Part shown: positions 42,666 to 52,735 of the stretch, in pieces | Layout: each line of letters begins with the position of its first letter | How positions within the stretch are numbered: position 1 is the first letter of the stretch | Assembly: GCF_022844445.1 (NCBI RefSeq) | Contig: NZ_JALHLS010000005.1 | Location: forward strand, 1-64,000 | Source of the DNA: Hyphomonas sp. | GTDB taxonomy: Bacteria; Pseudomonadota; Alphaproteobacteria; Caulobacterales; Hyphomonadaceae | Direction of reading: 5' to 3' | DNA length: 64,000 bases | Position numbers and translations under genes: made by a program | Notes under the pieces: model-generated | The model's database searches: none | What the model saw: the letters and a program-made list of their open reading frames with translations, nothing else | What the model was told of the DNA's origin: nothing

Positions 42666-43279
42666 CCGCGCCCCACGCCTCCGAAAGCGGCATGACGCTG
42701 ATCGAAACGCTGATCGCGCTCTTTACGATCGCGCTGATGGCCTCTGCCGGCGCGGTGATGACGGGCCAGACACTGCGCGGCGCGCGCATGGTGGAGACAC
42801 GCGGCGCCGAGTCCGGGGCGCTCGCCGTCGCCCTCAACACGCTTTCAGCCGACCTCGCCGCCTATACCGGCCGGCTCAGCCAGGATGCCGTCTTGTCCGA
42901 ACCCGCGACCGCCTTCGCCGGCCATGCGCCGCGCGCAGATGGCCGTTTGATGGTTTTCGTGCGCAATGGCTGGGCCAACCCGTCCGGCGCCGTGCGAAGC
43001 GATTTGCAGCGCGTCGAGTACCGCGTCGAGAACGGTGCCCTGATCCGCCGGTCATGGCTCGCCCCTGATCCCGGCCCGGCAACGCCGGTTGTCGATGAAA
43101 CACTCCTCTCCGGCCTCGCCGGTCTCGAGGCCCGCTTCGGTCAGGCAGACACCTGGCGCAGTGAATGGCTGGCCGATGGCGGGGAGGTGGCCCCCGCGCC
43201 GCAGAAGGTCGAGCTGACGCTGGCCTTCGCCGAGGGCGACGTGCTGACGGTCCGTTACCTTATCGGAGCGGGCTCATGA
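42662..43279 (+). CDS. gspJ: Type II secretion minor pseudopilin GspJ
   Basis: 205 residues. Leader MTAPHASESG, then MTLIETLIALFTIALMAS: mature residue +1 would be Met in place of the more common Phe, with Glu +5 kept. The C-terminal part has FVRNGWANPSG and LQRVEYRVENGALIRRSW, which are characteristic of GspJ. Start and stop each overlap the neighbouring genes by 4 bp. Confidence 0.92.
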   Translation: MTAPHASESGMTLIETLIALFTIALMASAGAVMTGQTLRGARMVETRGAESGALAVALNTLSADLAAYTGRLSQDAVLSEPATAFAGHAPRADGRLMVFVRNGWANPSGAVRSDLQRVEYRVENGALIRRSWLAPDPGPATPVVDETLLSGLAGLEARFGQADTWRSEWLADGGEVAPAPQKVELTLAFAEGDVLTVRYLIGAGS

Positions 43280-44250
43280 TAACACCAGGCAAAGAGGCCG
43301 GCGCTGCACTTCTGTCGATCCTTCTGATAGTCGCCACACTGTCCGTCGCGGCGGTGATGGCGACGGGTGTCATCGCGCGCCAGACGGAGCTGCAGAAGCT
43401 CAGTGTACGGCGCACGCATGCCCTCTGGGCAGCGCGCTCCGCCGAGTCGGTCGCGCTCGCCTCCGCCGCAGACCTCTTTGCGGCGAGCCGCCTGCCCGCA
43501 TCGGACACCGGCGAAGACCCGTCGCGCACGCTCGCCCTGCCGCTCGACGGCGGACAGATTGTGCTGACACTCTCGGCTCAGGCGCCCTGCTTCAATCTCA
43601 ACTCCCTAGGCAACCCGGACCCCGCGCTCCGCGCGCAGCATATGCAGAATTTCGAAATCCTCCTGGCGGATATCGGCTTGCCGGGCGGCGACGCGGCCCG
43701 CGTCTCGGCTACCCTTGCCGACTGGATCGATGCTGATCCCGCGCCGCTGCCGCTCGGCGGCGAGGACGCTGCCTATCTCGGACAGGACAGCGGCTTCCGC
43801 GCCGCCAGCCAGCCGCTCCTCAGCCCGGCCGAACTCGCCGTCCTGCCCGGCTTCACGCCGGACCTGCGCCGCGCGCTCTCGGCTTTCACCTGTACTCTCG
43901 ACAGCCCGGACGCCGCGCGGCTCAACATGAACGCGCTGACCGCCGACTCCGCGCCGGTCCTGCGCGCCGCCACCGGCGGCCGCCTCTCCCTTGCCGAGGC
44001 GCGCCGCCTCATCGAGGCCCGACCCGTCTCCGGCTGGCCGGATGTCCAGGCCGTGCGCACCGCGGCGGATCGCCTGCCAGGCGCCGGCGAAGCGCTTGCC
44101 GGCCTGCCGCTTGAGGTCCGCAGCGAACATTTCACCGGTACCGGCACCGTGAACCTTGATACAGGCAGCTGGCCGTTCCGCTTCATCCTGCGTGCCGGCG
44201 ACGGGGCCGCGCCCGAGATCATCTGGCGCCGTTTCGGAGGCGCCGCATGA
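43276..44250 (+). CDS. gspK: Type II secretion minor pseudopilin GspK
   Basis: 324 residues from the ATG at 43276. Leader MITPGKEAG, then AALLSILLIVATLSVAAV without Glu at +5, as expected for GspK, the pseudopilus tip. The large periplasmic domain has CFNLNSLGNPD and LADWIDADP plus helix-hairpin-like LSLAEARRLIEARP and GWPDVQAV, all family features. Overlaps gspJ and gspL by 4 bp each. Confidence 0.93.
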   Translation: MITPGKEAGAALLSILLIVATLSVAAVMATGVIARQTELQKLSVRRTHALWAARSAESVALASAADLFAASRLPASDTGEDPSRTLALPLDGGQIVLTLSAQAPCFNLNSLGNPDPALRAQHMQNFEILLADIGLPGGDAARVSATLADWIDADPAPLPLGGEDAAYLGQDSGFRAASQPLLSPAELAVLPGFTPDLRRALSAFTCTLDSPDAARLNMNALTADSAPVLRAATGGRLSLAEARRLIEARPVSGWPDVQAVRTAADRLPGAGEALAGLPLEVRSEHFTGTGTVNLDTGSWPFRFILRAGDGAAPEIIWRRFGGAA

Positions 44251-45362
44251 ACGCCGACATCTATATCGAATTGCCTGCCAGCACTGGCGCGCCCTTTCGC
44301 CTCGCCGTTCGCCGGGGAAATACTCTGCATCCGGAGGATTTTTCAACCTTCAAGGCATCCGGTCGCCCGAAAGCCGTCGCCTTCGCGCCGGCCCTCAGCG
44401 TTGCGAAGTTCCGGATCCCGGTGGCCGCGAAGTCGGAATCAGAGGCGCGCAGGGCGGCGCTGTATGCCATCGAAGACGACCTCGCCCAATCGGTCGATGA
44501 CGTGCACCTGCTGCTCGCACCAAAACAGGCCGGCACCCGCACGCGCGACGTCTACGTTGCCGACAAGGCCCTGCTGCAACACTGGACTACGCGGCTGCAG
44601 TCTGCTGGCCTTGGCTATGCGGAGATCGTTCCGGAAGCCAGCCTTGCCCTGGCCCCAGGTGCGCTGTTCGACTTTGGCGACCGGCTTCTGATGCATGGGC
44701 GGGACGGCATCCTCGGCGCAGACCGGACCTGGCCAGAAGACGTGCTGCTGGAAATCCTGCGCAAGGCGGGGCTCAGCGACGCCAATGTCACATCCGCCAA
44801 TGCGCTCGAAACGCTTGCTGCACTCGAGGCCCGCGCGCCCGGCGTCCGGTTGACGGAGACACGCGGCGCAGGCGCTGCGCGGGAAGGCAGTGCCTTTCGC
44901 CGTTGGCGCCTCGCCGGGATGCTGGTCCTCGCGGCCACCGCCATCTGGATCGCCGGCATCCAGTTCGAAATCAACAGCCTGCTGACGACCGCACGCAAGC
45001 AGGAAGCCGACGCCCGCGCCGCCTATCGCCAGCAATTCGCCGGTGCGCCGGAGCCGGTCGACATAGACGCTGAAGTCCGTCGCCTCTCCGCGGCCACCTC
45101 CGCCGAGCCCGCAGGCAATTTCCTCGGCCTCTCGGCGGCTGTCTATGAGGCTCTCGCCTTGCAGCCGGGCGCGCAGCTGCGCCAACTTCAGTATACGCAG
45201 TCAGACGCCTCCCTGCGCGCGGTTCTCCGCTTTGCCGCCGCGCCCGAAGCTGAAGCCTACCGCGCCGCTCTGGAAGCCTCCGGCTGGAGCGCGCAGACCG
45301 AGAGCCTGACGGACCTTGCTCCGGGCACTGAGGCGGCCTTCATCCTGAGGGCTGCACCATGA
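44247..45362 (+). CDS. gspL: Type II secretion system protein GspL
   Basis: 371 residues. The cytoplasmic N-terminal part (to about 220) has the actin-like fold segments of GspL that bind GspE (KFRIPVAAKSESEARRAALY region). One membrane helix lies at about 228-246 (MLVLAATAIWIAGIQFEI), followed by a periplasmic ferredoxin-like domain that pairs with GspM. Overlaps gspK and gspM starts by 4 bp. Confidence 0.88.
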   Translation: MNADIYIELPASTGAPFRLAVRRGNTLHPEDFSTFKASGRPKAVAFAPALSVAKFRIPVAAKSESEARRAALYAIEDDLAQSVDDVHLLLAPKQAGTRTRDVYVADKALLQHWTTRLQSAGLGYAEIVPEASLALAPGALFDFGDRLLMHGRDGILGADRTWPEDVLLEILRKAGLSDANVTSANALETLAALEARAPGVRLTETRGAGAAREGSAFRRWRLAGMLVLAATAIWIAGIQFEINSLLTTARKQEADARAAYRQQFAGAPEPVDIDAEVRRLSAATSAEPAGNFLGLSAAVYEALALQPGAQLRQLQYTQSDASLRAVLRFAAAPEAEAYRAALEASGWSAQTESLTDLAPGTEAAFILRAAP

Positions 45363-45817
45363 TGTCCTGGTGGTCCGCCCGCGCCCCGCGCGAACGACTG
45401 TTGCTCGGCGCGGCTGTCGTTGTCGCCCTGCTCGCCGCGCTGGTGCAGCTTGTCCTCGTCCCGGCCATTCAGCGCCGCGCCGAAGCGGAAACCCGTGTCG
45501 CCGAAGCGGCCAGCACGCTGCTGCGCCTCGAACGTCTGCGCGCCGCCGGCATCACCGAGGCCGCGGTCACGCCCCCGGCAGACCCCGCCGCGGCCGCCTC
45601 CGCCCTTGCCGCCGAAGCGGGCCTCATGATTTCTCCATCGGCGTCCGGCGCAGCGCTCAGCTTCGTTTTCGCCTCCGCGGATCCTCAACAGGTTTTCGGC
45701 TGGATCGCGCAGGTGGAGGCGCGCCTCGGCCTGAAGGTCCAGTCCGCCGAACTCTCCGCCGCAGAGCCGGGCCGTGTGAACGCCGCCATCACGTTCTCAA
45801 GGGCGGGCACACCATGA
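45359..45817 (+). CDS. gspM: Type II secretion system protein GspM
   Basis: 152 residues. A short basic N-terminus (WWSARAPRERLLLG), one membrane helix (about 15-36), then an Ala/Glu-rich helix and a small ferredoxin-like domain. This shape and place directly after gspL identify it as GspM, the GspL partner in the inner membrane platform. Sequence alone would be weak evidence, since GspM is poorly conserved. Confidence 0.85.
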   Translation: MMSWWSARAPRERLLLGAAVVVALLAALVQLVLVPAIQRRAEAETRVAEAASTLLRLERLRAAGITEAAVTPPADPAAAASALAAEAGLMISPSASGAALSFVFASADPQQVFGWIAQVEARLGLKVQSAELSAAEPGRVNAAITFSRAGTP

Positions 45818-46572
45818 AACGGCTGATTTTCTTTGCCTTGCTCGCCGCAGGCTTCGTCGGCGGCCTGATCGTCTTCGCCCCGCTGAGCGCCGCGCTTACG
45901 GCATCCGGCGCCGGCGCGCGCGGCCTCGGCTGGTCCAGCGCCGAAGGCACCGTCCTGTCCGGTACGGTGCGCGGCCTGACACTGGACGCAAAGCCCTATG
46001 GCAATGCGGAGCTGGACTTCTCGCCCGGCGGCCTCCTGTCTGCGAACCTTCAGTATACGGTCGATTGGGCCGGGCCGCAGGGCAGCGGCCAGGGCAAGGT
46101 CGCGCTCGGCCCCGGCGGCCACATCTCGCTGCGCGACTACACGCTCAGTCTCGATCTCGGCCAGCTCGACCAGGCTGCCCTCTGGATCCGCCAGTCCGGC
46201 GGCCGGGTAGACCTTACCGGCGCCGCGCTCCGCTTCGGCCCCGCTGGCTGCGTCACCGCCGAAGGCATGGCCCGCAGCGATGTCCTGGAGCGCAACCGCG
46301 AGATACTCGGGCCAGGCTGGGCGCCGATGCAGGGCGCACTGCGCTGCGAAGATGGCACGCTGGTCATCCCGCTGTCCTCAGAAAACCAGACCGGCACGCG
46401 CTTTGAGGCTGACCTTCGCCTCTCCCCGGACGAGCCCGGCCGGTTTGAAGCGCGCGTCTCCGGCATCGTCCCGCGCGAGCTGGCCTTCGCCCTGCCCATT
46501 GCCGGCTTTGCGCTGCAGGGGCAGGACTATGTTTATCTCTTCCAGACCTCCGACACGAGCGCCCCCCAATGA
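45814..46572 (+). CDS. gspN: Type II secretion system protein GspN
   Basis: 252 residues from the ATG at 45814, overlapping the gspM stop. One N-terminal membrane helix (about 5-25) precedes a periplasmic beta-rich region with repeated LTLDAKPYGNAELDFSPGG-like strands and two Cys (GPAGCV and ALRCEDG) that may form a disulfide. GspN is an accessory part found in some T2SS, including that of Caulobacter. The stop overlaps the next lipoprotein start. Confidence 0.85.
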   Translation: MKRLIFFALLAAGFVGGLIVFAPLSAALTASGAGARGLGWSSAEGTVLSGTVRGLTLDAKPYGNAELDFSPGGLLSANLQYTVDWAGPQGSGQGKVALGPGGHISLRDYTLSLDLGQLDQAALWIRQSGGRVDLTGAALRFGPAGCVTAEGMARSDVLERNREILGPGWAPMQGALRCEDGTLVIPLSSENQTGTRFEADLRLSPDEPGRFEARVSGIVPRELAFALPIAGFALQGQDYVYLFQTSDTSAPQ

Positions 46573-47054
46573 TGAGACCTGCCCTCCTCGCCGTCCTGAT
46601 CGCCGTCCTCCCGGCCTGCAGCCATGACCCCAAGCCAGAGGCCTCTCAGGCGCCCCGCAGCACGTCGCAGGCGATCGCGGCCGTCCCGGAAGCCGGCCTG
46701 CCGCCCCAACGCCTCGCGCCCGGAAAGTGCGGTCTGTTCCTGTGGGGCATGTCGGCCCCCCGCCAGTTCGTCCTGTTCGCAGAAAGCCCTGCCGCAAGCG
46801 CGCTGGTCCTGCTGGACGGCAAGCCGGTCTCCCTGCCGATGACCGGCGCTGGCGGCGAGGTCTTCGGCCAGTTCGTCACGGACATGAAATTCGAGGACGC
46901 CGCCTCCCGCACGCAGGTTCAGGTCACCCTCAAACCCGGCGACGCTCTCGAGGGCGGCCAGCGTGTCGACACCGGCAACATCCTGTTCCGGGACGCGGAA
47001 GGCTGGGAAACGATCCTGCCGGTTACCGGCGTGCGCGCCTGCATGCCCGGTTAG
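46569..47054 (+). CDS. Small lipoprotein closing the gsp operon
   Basis: 161 residues. Signal MMRPALLAVLIAVLPAC gives a lipobox LPAC (Cys at residue 17), followed by a Pro/Ala/Ser linker. The mature domain (about 55-161) is beta-rich, with PGKCGLFLWGM near its start and a last Cys in VRACMPG, so one disulfide is likely. The ATG overlaps the gspN stop by 4 bp. I recognise no family. It is not built like the helical pilotins GspS/AspS, but its place suggests a T2SS accessory lipoprotein. Confidence 0.75.
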   Translation: MMRPALLAVLIAVLPACSHDPKPEASQAPRSTSQAIAAVPEAGLPPQRLAPGKCGLFLWGMSAPRQFVLFAESPAASALVLLDGKPVSLPMTGAGGEVFGQFVTDMKFEDAASRTQVQVTLKPGDALEGGQRVDTGNILFRDAEGWETILPVTGVRACMPG

Positions 47055-47098
47055 GGCGGCGTCTGTCAGGCGTCGGGTAAAGAGCCCGAAAAAGAGAA

Positions 47099-47183
47099 TG
47101 GTGCGGTCAAGAGGACTCGAACCTCCACGGGTTGCCCCACAGCGACCTCAACGCTGCGCGTCTACCAATTCCGCCATGACCGC
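47099..47183 (-). tRNA. tRNA-Leu (anticodon GAG)
   Basis: Read on the minus strand, the acceptor arms GCGGTCA and TGACCGC pair over 7 bp. The anticodon arm CAGCG-TTGAGGT-CGCTG shows GAG (reads CUC/CUU codons). A long variable arm with GGG-CAA-CCC marks a class II tRNA such as Leu, and the T arm is GGAGG-TTCGAGT-CCTCT. A discriminator A is followed by an encoded CCA (47101-47099). Confidence 0.95.
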
Positions 47184-47270
47184 ACGACTGGTCTCTTAGA
47201 GGCAGACGGGCCGTATAAGGCGGCGTTCCGGCTTTGTGAAGCCCTGAAAAACGCCTATATCCCCGGGGCC

Positions 47271-47972
47271 ATGACAAATTTCCCGGATGTCGACTGGGCG
47301 GTCTCTGACGCCCCTGTTCCCTACGCGGCCGCGCTCTGCCTGATGGAAGCGCGGGCCCGCGCGATTCGCGATGACGGCGCCCGCGAACTGGTCTGGTTCC
47401 TGGAGCATCCGCCCCTCTACACCGCGGGCACCTCGGCCAAACCCGCCGACCTGAAAGATCCCGCCCGCTTCCCCGTCTACGACGCCGGGCGCGGCGGCCA
47501 GTACACCTATCACGGCCCCGGGCAGCGAGTGGCCTACCTGATGCTCGACGTCGGCGCCCGCGGCCGCGATGTGCGCGCCTTCGTGGCCAACCTCGAAGAC
47601 TGGCTCATCCGCGCGCTCGCCGCCTTCAATGTGGACGCCGGCGTGCGGGAAGGCCGGGTCGGAGTCTGGGTCGACCGCACCGCGCCTGGCGGCCCCCTGC
47701 GCGAGGACAAGATCGCCGCCATCGGCGTGCGCCTCAAGCGCTGGGTCAGTCTGCACGGCATCTCCCTCAACGTGGAGCCGGACCTCGCCCACTTCACCGG
47801 CATCACGCCCTGCGGCATCGAAGACGCCCGCTACGGCGTTACCAGCCTCGCCGGACTTGGCCGTGTCGTGACACTGGAAGAAACCGACATGGCGCTGAAA
47901 GCCGCCTTCGAGGAGGTGTTCGACAGCCGGCTGGTACGCGTGGCCGCGCCGGAGCTGAGCCCGGCGGTGTAG
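47271..47972 (+). CDS. lipB: Lipoyl(octanoyl) transferase
   Basis: 233 residues. Moves octanoyl from acyl carrier protein to lipoate-dependent enzymes such as pyruvate dehydrogenase. [19 protein letters not shown] (about 74-92) is the family signature. The catalytic Lys is in [13 protein letters not shown] (about 146-158) and the catalytic Cys in GITPCGIED (about 178-186). Monocistronic, next to tRNA-Leu. Length normal. Confidence 0.96.
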   Translation: MTNFPDVDWAVSDAPVPYAAALCLMEARARAIRDDGARELVWFLEHPPLYTAGTSAKPADLKDPARFPVYDAGRGGQYTYHGPGQRVAYLMLDVGARGRDVRAFVANLEDWLIRALAAFNVDAGVREGRVGVWVDRTAPGGPLREDKIAAIGVRLKRWVSLHGISLNVEPDLAHFTGITPCGIEDARYGVTSLAGLGRVVTLEETDMALKAAFEEVFDSRLVRVAAPELSPAV

Positions 47973-47975
47973 GCG

Positions 47976-48755
47976 CTAGTAGCTCGCCGCGATTTCTTGA
48001 GGCGTCAGATCACTGCCCGTGCGCATCGGCCCCTGCCCGCCATTCGGCAGGCGCGCCACCCAGAGCAGCGACCAGATCATCACGAGGCTCGAGCCAAGCC
48101 ACCAGACCGCCAGCCCCATGCCCATGCCGGCGGCCATGGCCGCCTGCCGTTCGCTCTGCGGCGGGCCGGGCGGGCCGCGCCGCTGGGGCGGCTTCTTCTC
48201 GCCGTCCTTCTTGGCGGCTTCGGATTTTTCCGCGCCTGCCTCTGCGTCGGTCTCGCCTTCTTTTTCCTTCTCCACTTTCGCCGCCGGCGGCGCATTCAAC
48301 TGCCGGTGCTGCGCCGCGCCCATGCTGGTGCCGGCGGTATAGGCCGCCAGGCCCAGGATCATCGGTACAAGGACGATCACGGCCAACCATGCGGGCTTCT
48401 GTGCATCCGCGAGGCGGCGCATGTGGGCGACAAAGGTGGTGTACTCCGTCATCAACGTGAACACCGCAAACGGCACCAGCAAGGCCGGCACCGTCAACAA
48501 CAGCAGGTTCACCGGCGCATTCAGTCCATCGGTCTTCATGCCGGCAATCGCCAGTATGCCCGCAGTAAACGACGGCACGATGTAGAGCAGGAAGCGGCCC
48601 AGAAAGCTGAACGTCCAGGCCCGGGTGAAATGCAGCTTCGAGCTTTCCCCCATCGGGTTCAGCAAGGTCTGCGCCCAGTTCATCGCGCCCGGGTCATCCC
48701 GGAAATCGCGGATCCACGGGCGGTGCTTGTCAATTTCACCGGTCGTCGGGTTCAT
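47976..48755 (-). CDS. DUF805-like membrane protein with charged linker
   Basis: 259 residues. Membrane segments at about 48-68, 80-105 and 122-142, then a charged Lys/Glu/Ala and Pro/Arg-rich stretch (about 155-205), then a last helix (about 212-235). The loop AHMRRLADAQKPAW resembles the VRRLHDINQTGW loop of the DUF805 proteins that follow, so it is read as a divergent member of the same group. Ends with QGPMRTGSDLTPQEI. Function unknown. First of four related genes on this strand by position, last in transcription. Confidence 0.65.
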   Translation of the reverse strand: MNPTTGEIDKHRPWIRDFRDDPGAMNWAQTLLNPMGESSKLHFTRAWTFSFLGRFLLYIVPSFTAGILAIAGMKTDGLNAPVNLLLLTVPALLVPFAVFTLMTEYTTFVAHMRRLADAQKPAWLAVIVLVPMILGLAAYTAGTSMGAAQHRQLNAPPAAKVEKEKEGETDAEAGAEKSEAAKKDGEKKPPQRRGPPGPPQSERQAAMAAGMGMGLAVWWLGSSLVMIWSLLWVARLPNGGQGPMRTGSDLTPQEIAASY

Positions 48756-48778
48756 GGGCTGGCCCTCTTCTGCCTGGG

Positions 48779-49312
48779 TCAGGAAAGTTCGTCCGCGCGC
48801 GCTTGAAGCGTGGGCGGGCCGTGACGGTTGGGTTTGGGGTCGGAGCGCATCCGGAAGGCCGCAAAGCCGGTGAAGGCACTGCTGATCAGCAGCGTGGCGA
48901 CCGAGGTCACCGCCGACAGGCGCGCATATTCGGGTCCGCGCGCCGCCAATTCCTCGAACGCCGCATTGAAGCCATCGGCCTGCATGATCTTCTGGATCTC
49001 GACCTGCACTTCATAGGCCAGCGGCGAGAGCAGCGGCAGCAGGATCGCCGACAGCATCATGTTCAGGAAGCCAGCCCCCGCGAGGAAGACCAGCCACAAC
49101 CAGGCGCTCAGCCCTGCATCGTGCAGGCGCTTGCCGAACAGGCAGATGTACGGAAACACGACCGCGTATTGCAGGATGCCGAGGCCGGGCGAGACGACGG
49201 CCGCCAGCACGGTGATCACCATGAACACGCCGGTCAGCAGGATCAGGCCTTGCGCGAAGGGCTTGGGCGGCAGGCGGCCTTGCGGCTCGAGGAACAGGAA
49301 TCGGAAGTCCAT
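48779..49312 (-). CDS. DUF805 membrane protein
   Basis: 177 residues from the ATG at 49312 (MDFRFLFLEPQGRL), which matches the start of the relatives; an ATG at 49354 with AAGG upstream is the alternative. The N-terminal EPQGRLPPKPF and the FGKRLHDAGLSAWLWL loop (about 76-91) fit DUF805. About four membrane helices. It has a longer region before the last helix than typical members. Confidence 0.75.
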   Translation of the reverse strand: MDFRFLFLEPQGRLPPKPFAQGLILLTGVFMVITVLAAVVSPGLGILQYAVVFPYICLFGKRLHDAGLSAWLWLVFLAGAGFLNMMLSAILLPLLSPLAYEVQVEIQKIMQADGFNAAFEELAARGPEYARLSAVTSVATLLISSAFTGFAAFRMRSDPKPNRHGPPTLQARADELS

Positions 49313-49388
49313 GGGAGGAGGGTTGTTTCCTTGCAGGGGGCGCGCCGGGATCATTCCCGCCCTTATCAATAAACGATAAGTTCGCGCA

Positions 49389-49421
49389 ACAAAAAAGAGC
49401 CGGGCAGATCGCCCGGCTCTT
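49389..49421 (-). terminator. Rho-independent terminator after the DUF805 gene
   Basis: Read on the minus strand, AAGAGCCGGGC, a 5-base loop and GCCCGGCTCTT form a perfect 11 bp stem ending in a run of six T. It lies 26 bp past the stop of the 49447-49893 gene, so the preceding DUF805 genes end there and the 48779-49312 gene needs its own promoter. Confidence 0.9.
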
Positions 49422-49446
49422 CTTGTTACACGGGTTAGCGCCCCGG

Positions 49447-49893
49447 TTAAACGAAGACGTCGGCCGAACCGGCCGGGTTTTTCGGGTCCGGGCCATACTT
49501 GTTGGGGCCGACCGTGCCGGGAATACAGGCGATCACGATCTGGGCAATCGAGGCCAGAAGGCCGATCAGTGGCACGAAGCCGAGAACCACAAGACCAAGA
49601 TAAATCCAGCCAGTCTGGTTGATGTCATGCAGACGGCGCACGAACAACGCGATCGACGGAATGATGATGCCAAGGGCGTAGAGACCGAGGAGGCCGATGA
49701 ACACGTAGCCGATCGGGCCCATCTCGCCGGTTTCGAAATTCACACCGCCGAGGACCATGGCGAGCACCGTGCCCACACCGAACACGATGATGTTGAACAA
49801 GGCGACCCACCAGTATTCAGACCGGCGCGAGCGGCCCTGGAAGTCGACGTATCGCGAGAAGAAAAGCTGGATGGCTTCCGGAAAAGTGACCAT
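49447..49893 (-). CDS. DUF805 membrane protein (canonical)
   Basis: 148 residues. The N-terminal segment YVDFQGRSRRSEYWWVALFN (residues about 15-34) and the loop FVRRLHDINQTGWIYL are the two hallmarks of DUF805, and the end has the GTVGPNKYGPDPKNP motif of this family. Four membrane helices. Function unknown; members are often linked to envelope stress or phage genes. Followed by a strong terminator. Confidence 0.92.
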   Translation of the reverse strand: MVTFPEAIQLFFSRYVDFQGRSRRSEYWWVALFNIIVFGVGTVLAMVLGGVNFETGEMGPIGYVFIGLLGLYALGIIIPSIALFVRRLHDINQTGWIYLGLVVLGFVPLIGLLASIAQIVIACIPGTVGPNKYGPDPKNPAGSADVFV

Positions 49894-49929
49894 GGTTCGT
49901 ATCCCCTTTGGCTATGATCAGTTTACTGA

Positions 49930-50463
49930 TTAATTGAACGCGGCGCCCGCACCGGCCGGACCGGGTCCGTACTGGTTGTCGTTCGGGTCGGTCTTGAACA
50001 GGCCCATCACCGCGCCGACCACGCCGGTAACGACCGCCGTAGACAGGATGCTCGGCAAAAGGTTTGCCTGCGCGATGGCTTTCGAAGCGTCCATTGCCGC
50101 GGAGAAGGCCTGCGCCGGGTCGCCGCGCGAGGCGCGTTCGATCTCTTCCTGCATCTCGACCTGCTGGGCGATCTGGTCGATGCCGAACAGAGGCGGCAGG
50201 ATCATGCTGGCCACAAGCGACACAACGATCGCCAGCACCACCATGGCAATCGTCAGCCATCCGGACTTATCCGCATCATGGAAGCGCTTCACGTGCACCG
50301 CGATCCACGGCCAGACGAAGACAATGCCGAGGAAGCCGAGGAAAGGTGACACAAATGCGCTGATCACGCTCAGCGCAGCGCTGATCCCCAGAAGGATCAG
50401 CACGCCGCGCCAATACGTCGGCTGGTCGATCCGCCCGTTGGGGGAAAAGAGAAGGTTCATCAT
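49930..50463 (-). CDS. DUF805 membrane protein
   Basis: 177 residues from the ATG at 50463 (a second ATG at 50460 follows directly), with GGGAG 9 bp upstream. SPNGRIDQPTYWRGVLIL at the start, HVKRFHDADKSGWLTI in the loop and TDPNDNQYGPGPAG at the end show DUF805. An insertion of about 50 residues with EMQEEIERASRGDPAQ separates the last helices. Lies 36 bp upstream of the canonical member, probably the same transcript. Confidence 0.85.
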   Translation of the reverse strand: MMNLLFSPNGRIDQPTYWRGVLILLGISAALSVISAFVSPFLGFLGIVFVWPWIAVHVKRFHDADKSGWLTIAMVVLAIVVSLVASMILPPLFGIDQIAQQVEMQEEIERASRGDPAQAFSAAMDASKAIAQANLLPSILSTAVVTGVVGAVMGLFKTDPNDNQYGPGPAGAGAAFN

Positions 50464-50634
50464 GGCTCGAGGCTCCCGGTCATGGGGCGCGCCCGCCCCG
50501 CTCGTTGCTGTCCCAGTCATAGCGGCGCGCCGGGACGGAAGGGTCCGCCATGGCGCAGTATGACTAGGATAGCAGACCTAACCGGTTTCCGAAAAGTTAA
50601 GTCTTGCCCGCGCAGGCCGTCAGCAGACGGTATT

Positions 50635-52638
<2,004 letters not shown>

Positions 52639-52735
52639 GCGCCCGGACGCCCCTCAATCTGCAAAAACATGCCGAGTTAAGCCGCGCGCCGCGCCTTGTC
52701 CATGCTTACCGGTACGGCAAGACACCGCGCCCCGC

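Noticed and set aside
47072-47098. Possible terminator CGGG-TAAAGAG-CCCG-AAAAAG between the gsp operon and tRNA-Leu
   Set aside because: The stem is only 4 bp and no T-run follows in either sense; too weak to call.
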